DNA from: Liolophura sinensis
Taxonomy: Eukaryota > Mollusca > Polyplacophora > Chitonida > Chitonidae
NCBI RefSeq assembly: GCF_032854445.1
Contig: NC_088302.1
Coordinates: 44,180,645 to 44,244,644, forward strand
Length of the DNA: 64,000 nt
Direction of reading: 5' to 3'
The notes below the pieces were generated by a model. The model ran no database searches. It was given only the letters and a program-made list of their open reading frames with translations, and was not told where the DNA came from. A program made the position numbers and the translations under genes. Shown here piece after piece: positions 56,901 through 64,000 of this stretch. Numbering within the stretch: the stretch's first letter is position 1; each line of letters opens with the position of its first letter.

Positions 56901-59900
56901 GATGCTGTCCATTTCAAAACAATTTACAGATATGCCTTTGACTTTGCCAGGGTGAGTGTCCACTGTTATCACACTTACATGTAGCTACTTACATTGTACT
57001 GTGTTGCTGGAATAGAAAACAAATCTTCTTTAACATACTAAATGTGTTGCATTCGCTGCTGATAATATACCGTAAATCACGTAGACGATGATTTTAAAAA
57101 GTGTATCCCATGATTCCTTGGTTCTATTTGTGATTCCTGGTAATTGGACACAGCTGGGGAGAGTGTTCACAAGATTGTACATACCTATGACCAATAAACA
57201 CGCTCACACTTCACTCATACATGCAACTGTTAGCTCTAGTAGAATCGCTACACAGCTACCGCCAGAATGCACATCTCACGTATGGTGTGCTGAGTGAGTC
57301 GTGCCAAAACGCTTCAGTGAGCAACGAAATGTTGCTAGTACCATCTCGGCATGTTTTCTGCCAGAATGCATGCTTTATGTATGGCCGGTGAGAATATGTT
57401 TTGCCAAAAAGGCAGATTGAGGTTAGACAGTGGACCTGTAACAAATAGTCCAGCATTAATAAGCTAACAGGACTTTCAAAACATCGCCAAGCGTTGAATA
57501 TGTGTCTAAACTAAAGTAAATAAATACCTATATACATTTTAGAAGCTAATTTACAAATATAAAGACCACACTTTGCTGCTCCAACTTATTGCGATTAGGT
57601 TCAGCTTTACATGTTTGTCCTTGTTGGAGTAAGAAAATCCATTTTGATGCAGTTTGCTTGAGTCAGAACTCGTGATCACACCATACCAGTGTAGGCCTTG
57701 ATGATGTAACTATAGCATTCATTGTATGTAAATTTGGGAGGAGTTGCCACACTACAGCCTATTGAGTATTCAGATATAAATGGCTGAGTTGTAGCATAAA
57801 CCACTGAAGTACATGACTACATGGCGTCACTGAAATGGTTTAGTAGCAAAGTCCATAGTGGTCTGAAAATTACTGTACATGCATTTCACTGAGTATGTGA
57901 GTGTACATGTATGTAAATTAAAGGTCATATGTTATTTCACCCCCAACTCACACTGTGAGGAAGTAGCCGATGGGGGAAATTTTTGATCATTTTCCGCAAA
58001 TTATTTCATGGGTCAAAAAAGAAAAAAAATTTTTGACAATCAACGAACCCAACCTTGAGAACAAATCAGGGGCTTGTTACGTGCAACCAACAACATTGTA
58101 GTGATGGTCTGGATGGACTAATGGGTTTATAAACACTCATCTGTCAGTTCATGTCTGAGGAGTTTGCCCCATGTGGCGAGGGCCAGTAACCGAACTCTCA
58201 CTGCGGATTGCTGGACAGCTGGGGGGGCTGATCACTGCCCCTGTCATCTCCTCTGGCAACTCAAATCAGGCTAAACTTCACAGCCAGAAATTTTCAGCTA
58301 AACTCTATGTGATTTACAGTATGCAAGAATTTATCTTGGTGCTTGCGTGGCTCTTTGTAGCACTTCGTTGATTGACATTTGAGTGGATTGTTTTTTTGAT
58401 GATTTTCTCTGTTTTCTCTGCAGGACAAGGACCAAAGAAGTATGGATATAGATACTGCCAAAGCCATGTTGACCTTACTACTAGGGAAAAATTGGCCTCT
58501 CTTCTCCCACTTCCATCAATTTTTGGAGGTTAGTTGGAAAAGAAAGAATGTTTTCACATGTTATTGTCCACTGCAAAAGTTGTAGGAGACATCAGGATTT
58601 GCAGTATCCATCAATCTGTGTCGCAATCAGTATCTGGACAATAATTTGGAATTTCTTGATTGTCGGAAAACTTAAAAAAGCTTTATTTGTATGTTCAGTT
58701 TAGTCTGGACAATATCTTGAGAATGTTTTAAGTTATTTCGTTCAGTCTTGCACAGTGCACTGTCAATGACACATAAATTTTGATCACATCTATGTGTATA
58801 TGACCGACCTTCGTCTTTTTCCGTCATGTTAACTTTATGAACTAAACCTTTTTGGAGCTGAACATAAGACCTGATCATGTGCACGCTGTTGGTATGAACC
58901 ACAACAGTCTATTTTGATTGTAATGATTCCAGCCTGTTTTCAACAGGCACATGTTTGAAGTTCTTTTGTAAGCTTTTGGTAGATGTGGGTGGAGGGCTAA
59001 TTGGAGCGAACGTTCTATTCAGACTGTTACTGATGAATATCTGACACTTTTTTTTCAGCACTGTAAGTACAAGGTGATAAACAAGGATCAGTGGTGTAAT
59101 ATACTGGAGTTCAGCAGGACCATAATGTCAGACCTCACAAATTATGACGAAGATGGTGCATGTAAGTACATGTATCTTATCTGTAACCCAGGCCATTGCT
59201 TCTCTTCCTTTGCTTGAACTGACTTTTGTCTTTTTAGTTTAAATAACACAATTAGTTTGACAAGTATGAAACATAACAACATAACTATTTAGTTGATAGA
59301 ACAATTTGGCATAAAATTATAGGAAGAAACCTCATGATGGTGAAAGATTATTGAAGAATTTCACAAGTGTGAAATTTTAGAAAAATACATTTTAAGAAAT
59401 TGGAATGGAGTTGAATTGTGGGCTGTCGCCAAAGACGGTAATGTTGCCATAAGCATAATTGACCACGTGCTTTTGTTTGTCCCGCTTATGACCTGTTACA
59501 CACATGTGAGTAGAGGCACCACTGGAAACTGGAAACATCTGGCTTATTGTAAAGGTGCCTCTTGAATTCTTACTTCTGTAGCCGGCATAAGATAATAATC
59601 AAAATCACTGATATGTTTGAAGGTTGAGAAATTCAGGTATCGTGAGTGTTAGGAAGAGATCTAGACTGTATTCATGTGAAACAAATCCTGCTTGAAACAG
59701 TGTCTTCTGATTAGTACATTTTTCAGATTTTCACAAAGTTCTTCTGAGCATGCATATAGCTGATATGTAAGCTGTTGATGGGGATGCACATGTGTGTAGT
59801 TATGAGACTGTTGGTTTTATAGCTTTGATGAAGTAATCATTGAACATTGTATTTTGCAGGGCCGGTTTTATTGGATGAGTTTGTAGACTGGTACAGAGAG

Positions 59901-59921
59901 CAGAAGAAAACACAGAGTTGA
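47877..59921 (+). CDS. DCUN1D5: DCN1-like protein (DCUN1D4/DCUN1D5 co-orthologue), complete, 8 coding exons
   Basis: Spliced product is 232 residues (699 nt with TGA at 59919-59921). DCN1-like proteins act as co-E3 factors that help UBE2M/UBE2F transfer NEDD8 to cullins. N-terminus [10 protein letters not shown].. with KTKKAR is a basic, nuclear-localisation-like segment as in DCUN1D4/5. The PONY domain covers about 40-225: [82 protein letters not shown]. The family's D-A-D cullin-binding patch is present as D188, A212, D218. It fits a single invertebrate gene ancestral to vertebrate DCUN1D4 and DCUN1D5. It sits head to head with DYNC2H1. Confidence 0.96.
49508..49777 (-). repeat. SINE-A, full length with perfect target-site duplication
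   Basis: The minus strand reads GGGGCCTCCGTGGCTCAGTT (A box), a B box in GTGAGTTCAAGTCCAGCTCA, the conserved body and a (AAAT)n tail. Flanked by the exact 12-bp duplication ACTTGCAGACTA at 49496-49507 and 49778-49789, so it is a true retroposed copy and fairly young. Confidence 0.95.
51204..51370 (+). repeat. tRNA-like SINE, family D
   Basis: Head GATAGCATAGTTGGCTAGGG (A-box region) and CAGGGTCAATCCTGGGTCGA (B-box region), then CACACTTAAGACTTTAAAAG and TTGGCATTCAGCATGAAGGG. This resembles a SINE common in molluscs, from memory. Confidence 0.7.
52568..52870. repeat. Degenerate tandem duplication of about 155 bp
   Basis: Both halves carry TTTGTCCATGC, GATAAAACCTACCA/GATGAAACTTACCA, TGAACTTGTGCATGCTT and TAATTGTTTTCATAATT words in the same order. 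Confidence 0.75.
54697..54776 (+). CDS. DCUN1D5: DCUN1D coding exon 2 (residues 26-51)
   Basis: The acceptor is TCCACAG|GTCACG and the donor is TACAG|GTAAGA. Encodes [18 protein letters not shown]. Confidence 0.93.
55629..55702 (+). CDS. DCUN1D5: DCUN1D coding exon 3, short (residues 52-76)
   Basis: A 74-nt exon. The acceptor is CTGTAG|GCCCTG and the donor is GAAAAT|GTAGGC. Encodes [20 protein letters not shown] and VEPEN. Confidence 0.94.
56210..56301 (+). CDS. DCUN1D5: DCUN1D coding exon 4 (residues 77-107)
   Basis: The acceptor is TTTCAG|ATTGTC and the donor is CTACA|GTAAGT. Encodes [19 protein letters not shown] then [11 protein letters not shown]. Confidence 0.94.
56843..56951 (+). CDS. 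DCUN1D5: DCUN1D coding exon 5 (residues 107-143)
   Basis: The acceptor is CAACAG|GTGTGA and the donor is GCCAGG|GTGAGT. Encodes [18 protein letters not shown] and [10 protein letters not shown]. Confidence 0.94.
58150..58290. repeat. Old dispersed repeat, also near 30108-30260
   Basis: Shared order of CCATGTGGCGAGGG, GGGGGGCTGATCACTG and TCTGGCAACTCAAATC with the copy in the DYNC2H1 intron. Class unknown. Confidence 0.45.
58424..58528 (+). CDS. DCUN1D5: DCUN1D coding exon 6 (residues 144-178)
   Basis: The acceptor is CTGCAG|GACAAG and the donor is TTGGAG|GTTAGT, phase 0. Encodes [16 protein letters not shown] and [13 protein letters not shown]. Confidence 0.95.
59059..59161 (+). CDS. DCUN1D5: DCUN1D coding exon 7 (residues 179-212)
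   Basis: The acceptor is TTTCAG|CACTGT and the donor is GGTGCAT|GTAAGT. Encodes [17 protein letters not shown] and NYDEDGA. Holds D188 and A212 of the D-A-D patch. Confidence 0.95.
59860..59921 (+). CDS. DCUN1D5: DCUN1D last coding exon (residues 213-232)
   Basis: The acceptor is TTTGCAG|GGCCGG. Encodes [20 protein letters not shown] and then TGA. Holds D218. Confidence 0.95.
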
Positions 59922-62900
59922 TAAGGGTCACACCAAAAGCCACGCAGTATTTCTTTGGTGAAGGAAATCCCTAAATTTACAACCAGCTAGTGCAGTTGGG
60001 TGTTGGCTGTGTTTGTTCACCCATTGCTGTATATATATATTGAGAGTGTAAGGAGATATCTGTAAAAAGTCTTGTGAAAAGTGCTGATTGTTTTTACTTG
60101 TCACATGATTATTTGATGACAGGAACATGTGTAGAGGTGTGGCACAATTGGTATATACATTGTACATAAGTAGACTTTACACAAGGACACGGTGTGCCTC
60201 CTAGCATTTACAGTGTGAAACTTGGCTGATTGGCGTATGGGAATTGTCCTAGCTTCACCTGTTGTATGCCTGTGTCGTCAGTGATAGAGCCATTGTTGTA
60301 CCTTCACCTCCGGCCCTGTTTACCTGGTTCCTGCACACATATATGCACACACCCACATTTGTGGACTATCACATGGATCTCTTTACCAATCTTTCTGGTG
60401 TATTTGGTTGATAGGGATTTTTGGTGCTTTCTTTATAGTTGTAGATCACAATTTATCAAGTGTATTTTGGTCCGAAATCATAGATCAGAATTCTTTGAAC
60501 TACATGTAAGTAATGTGTGAGATGCGTAAATGGTATGAGAATGAGGTTTTATGAGTTGGGGAAAACCAATGTAAGGAAGACTTTCTGTGCATATATTCTG
60601 TACCATGTGACATCTATGATGTAGATTGCAAGGTCTTTTTTTATATTTGGCTATTATTGAATGTTGTCCTTAAGCTTGTCAGAATGATTGTTCTTAATAT
60701 CTCGTTTGTGATAAATATTTAGCACAGTACATTTGGAATACCATTTCAAGAACCCAAATAATGCAACCATTTTTTTTTCTCTGTTAACTTTTGTATGGAG
60801 ATTTGGAAATTTGACATTTTGGAATTATTGCCATTTTGAGGAAAGATCTCCATATTTGTACAAAAAATGTTGCAGTTGTAAAAAAGAAAGCTTGTGCAAT
60901 GTACCCAGTCATCTGTAGTGTAAGATACAAGACAAAAACTTTTCTTGCAGGTCACACCTTTGGCGTGTAATCAGAACAGATTTACTTCAAAATGGTAAAT
61001 AATCAAGTTGATCACTTGTATTTATTTCACAGTGAACATCAACATGTGGCTTCTTTGTCACCGTTCAGGCTTTTATGCGTTTTGTAAGGCTTTGCTATCA
61101 GTGGTATATGCATGTTCTAGGATGTTTTGATTTTGTCTTTAGTATTGCAGTTTTCTAATTGAAATTTTGTCCCAACATATGTTAGTGGCTTCATAACATT
61201 GCTTTATGGGACCATAGGGCTGATCTATAAAACAATCTCTACAGTCTGGGGTGAATGAATGATTATGACTTAAACTCGGATGTGAACAACCGACATTTTT
61301 CAGTAGTGGAACCCTTCTTCTGCATAGGGAAAGTATATGTTGTTAGAAACTCTTCCATTACTCGGCATGGAGGAACAGATTCTTGATTTCATCCACCTCA
61401 ATACCTAATGCTCACAATGAATAAATAAGAAATACACTGTACAGAAATCATAACATATTCCACACTTTTGTAAGCTACATGTATGCTATAAATACATGTC
61501 TTGTTCATGATAAATGTATTTGCTTTTGGCATCCCCCATGTATAATTTCCGGGTGATTAGTATCTTCTCTGTGCTGGGTGTCCATGTTGCCTTGAGCCTC
61601 TTTTTCTGTCTGGTAAACAGATATTTTCAGTTTTGTCTGGTAAACAGTCTCCTATGCTTTTAGTTTTGTCTGATGAATAGGCTCTGATGGTTTCAGTCTT
61701 GTCTGATGAAGTCTCCTGTGCTTTCAATCTGTCTGACGAACAGTCTCTGTAATTGATGAACTGTCTGTTTTCTGCTATTTCTGGTATTCTGATGATTTCA
61801 GATTGTTTTCATAAATTTGTTTGAAGTAGGTCTGGTATAATTTTGCAGGGTTGGTATTTACATGTGTTAATCAGGTACCAATATATAAGCTGTATATTTA
61901 GTTATCAGGTATTCTCTTCATTGTTTCTATATCTTTATTGGTTTCTATGCCAGTTACATTGTATTAGTGTTGATTAATTTGAGAAAGGATGTCATGCATC
62001 TGAAAGCATTTTGTATAGGGGGCCTTTTGTGGTGGCAGTGAGGTAAAGCAAGCACTGCCAAGCATAGAGAGCGGTGCATGCGCTGTGATGCCTATGTCTC
62101 TTTTAAGGGATATCTTGAATTCTTGGGCGAAACTAGGGGCTCCCAGTAGATGTTTTGATGTCCTGGACTTTATTCAGAAGCTGTTAATTGAAGTGGTACA
62201 TATAATCATGCCACTGGCCTGATTTTTGCCACAGTGACACATGCTGTTCATGCAGGCATTACCTCAAATGGATGTTCCACTATGGCTTTGTATTGTTCTT
62301 GCCGGATTTCCTGTCCTAACTTTTATAGTAGGATCACCATATTCAGGTTATATTCCTATACATATATGTACATGTATTCCCTGTTTTAATACCGTGTTCC
62401 ATTTTGCATAGTCAGGATGATTCAAACATGTTCCCATGCCAATACACTTCACTTATGGATTCCAAGGCTTTGTCACTCTAAAGTGACATATTCTTCATCA
62501 CTCTTAAACTTACATGTTTTTGCCAGAACAAGCTCCTAGTTCTGAAATCTACAGTTGGATAGTTCAAATGAAGTTTGTTATTCCTTCAGAGAGCCATTGA
62601 TGTGCTTCCCATTAGGCCCTAGTAATCCTCATTTTGTATAATATTTTCTGATTTGTTCAGCATGCTGTAGAACTTTTTCAGACTGCCAGCAGACTGTCAG
62701 TGGTTTCAGTTTTTGAGTTATTGAACAGTTATCCACATTGGTTTGTTTTATCATTTATATAATGAACATATAAAACAATTTAAAGCCAAATAATCAGAAA
62801 GTGGGATACTGGACAAAATGTCCGGTATTTATATGTAATATCATACATGGCAGATGGAGATGTGTACTAAGTGTATAACTTCTGCCCAGATCATTCTGTA

Positions 62901-64000
62901 TGATGTCCGTGACACTGCACTGTAATACTATGAGATAATGATAAGTGTAGCTGCCCATTATCTGCTGTACAGTTGCTGTAAAGACATCAAATCTGAAGAG
63001 AAGGATTTTTTTTTTAGTTTTTTTGTTTCGCTTTGTGCCATCATCAGTGTGAATATTCACATGCATTTGAGCTGTCTTTATTCCAAATTTGCATGATTCA
63101 TTGGTGGTGTTCAGACATTTTGAGGATTTGGTTCTGCATTGATTTATTGAAAGCCAGAAATAAGTAAACAGCACCATTTTTGCTCGTAGACTAGTGAAGT
63201 ATACAAAAAATCTAAATGCACCCAGATTTAACATGGTCAATAAACTAGGTGAGTTGTGTACATAAAAAATTGAGTAATGTCAGACATTTACGTTTTAATT
63301 TTTTTATTTTTTATTCATTTCTGCATTTAATTATGTAGTAAGGGAGCCAGACATGTATGCTTTGAGTTGACATTAATGTACTGGAACATGTATATGTTGA
63401 TCCACCCCCCGGCATAATTGTTTCACTTTTAGCATTCATAGGAGGATAGATGGTATGAGGTTTTAAGGAAGGTAACCTGCTGCTTGGATTAATTGTAGTG
63501 CTGACCTCAACGAAAAGTTAAAGGATCTTATTTTACCCGACAAGATCTGATAGAGTTCTCAGAAGTCAAAATGTTGGGCAATCTTAAGACAAATTATGTA
63601 GTTACCAAGTTCCCAATTAAATGAGTTATGAAGAAAAACTGATGGTAAAATATTATTGCTTGGGCGGTGTTGTCTACACTGTTACACTGGTCATTTTGTC
63701 TCTGGTACTAGTGTTCATATGGCAGCTGCTAACTGTTGGTGGTTGAAGGTGTTTGTAAAAAGTTTGCTGGCTGTCTGTAGTTATAATGTCACTATACTCT
63801 TTTTCTTTTTTAATTATTTATTTTATATCATTTTGGATTTCTCAATGCTCAAGATCCAGCCTATCTGCCAGTGCTGCTTTCCATCCTCTGTAATATCTGT
63901 CTCTAAGCAAAAATAGTTTAGCTATACATCTGATCCTTGGTACATGTATGTTTAATATAGGCACTCATATCCAAATGATCTGCCCCCTCCATTAATCTTT
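59922..64000 (+). other. 3' UTR and intergenic sequence after the DCUN1D gene
   Basis: AATAAA signals occur at 61420-61425 and 63239-63244. The second is followed by a GT-rich stretch, but the real cleavage site cannot be told. No further gene is recognised to the end of the window. Confidence 0.5.
61603..61775. repeat. Degenerate tandem repeat, about 46 bp period
   Basis: Recurring GTCTGGTAAACAG / GTCTGATGAATAG / GTCTGACGAACAG followed by TCTCCTATGCTTTTAGTTTT-like words, four to five units. Confidence 0.65.

Noticed and set aside
62794-63240. 148-codon minus-strand open frame
   Set aside because: Low-complexity composition, no motif, no splice-linked partner, and located in 3' flanking DNA.

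Overview
The window is animal nuclear DNA. Genes are split into small exons with GT-AG introns, the introns are AT-rich, and there are many tRNA-derived SINE copies and minisatellites. The repeat families, plus frequent TACATGTA-type words, point to a lophotrochozoan, most likely a mollusc. That taxonomic call is inference from recognised repeat style, not from a search.

Left part (about 1-40.2 kb, minus strand): one very large gene, the 5' two thirds of the retrograde intraflagellar-transport motor DYNC2H1 (cytoplasmic dynein 2 heavy chain). I could chain 49 coding exons from the start codon at 40199 down to 182. Every splice phase is compatible, and together they give 8685 nt = 2895 codons with no frame break. 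They encode the tail, the linker and AAA1-AAA4, ending where the stalk begins. The stalk tip, AAA5, AAA6 and C-terminus lie to the left of the window. Introns carry SINE fragments, segmental duplications and several minisatellites: 97 bp x10, 57 bp x3 and 47 bp x11.

Middle (about 40.2-42.9 kb): the divergent intergenic region. It holds a SINE remnant and an imperfect inverted repeat whose blocks read outward toward both genes.

Right part (about 42.9-59.9 kb, plus strand): the co-orthologue of DCUN1D4/DCUN1D5, a DCN1-like cullin neddylation co-factor. It has a probable non-coding first exon and eight coding exons giving a 232-residue protein with a PONY domain and an intact D-A-D patch. From 59.9 kb to the end there is 3' UTR or intergenic sequence with no recognised gene.

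The two genes are head to head. From memory, human DCUN1D5 and DYNC2H1 are also head-to-head neighbours on 11q22.3, so this looks like an ancient bilaterian microsynteny. I found no prokaryotic-type system, CRISPR array, or rRNA/tRNA gene. The most notable points are the conserved divergent pair, the symmetric inverted repeat between the genes, and three minisatellites that each abut a 3' splice site.
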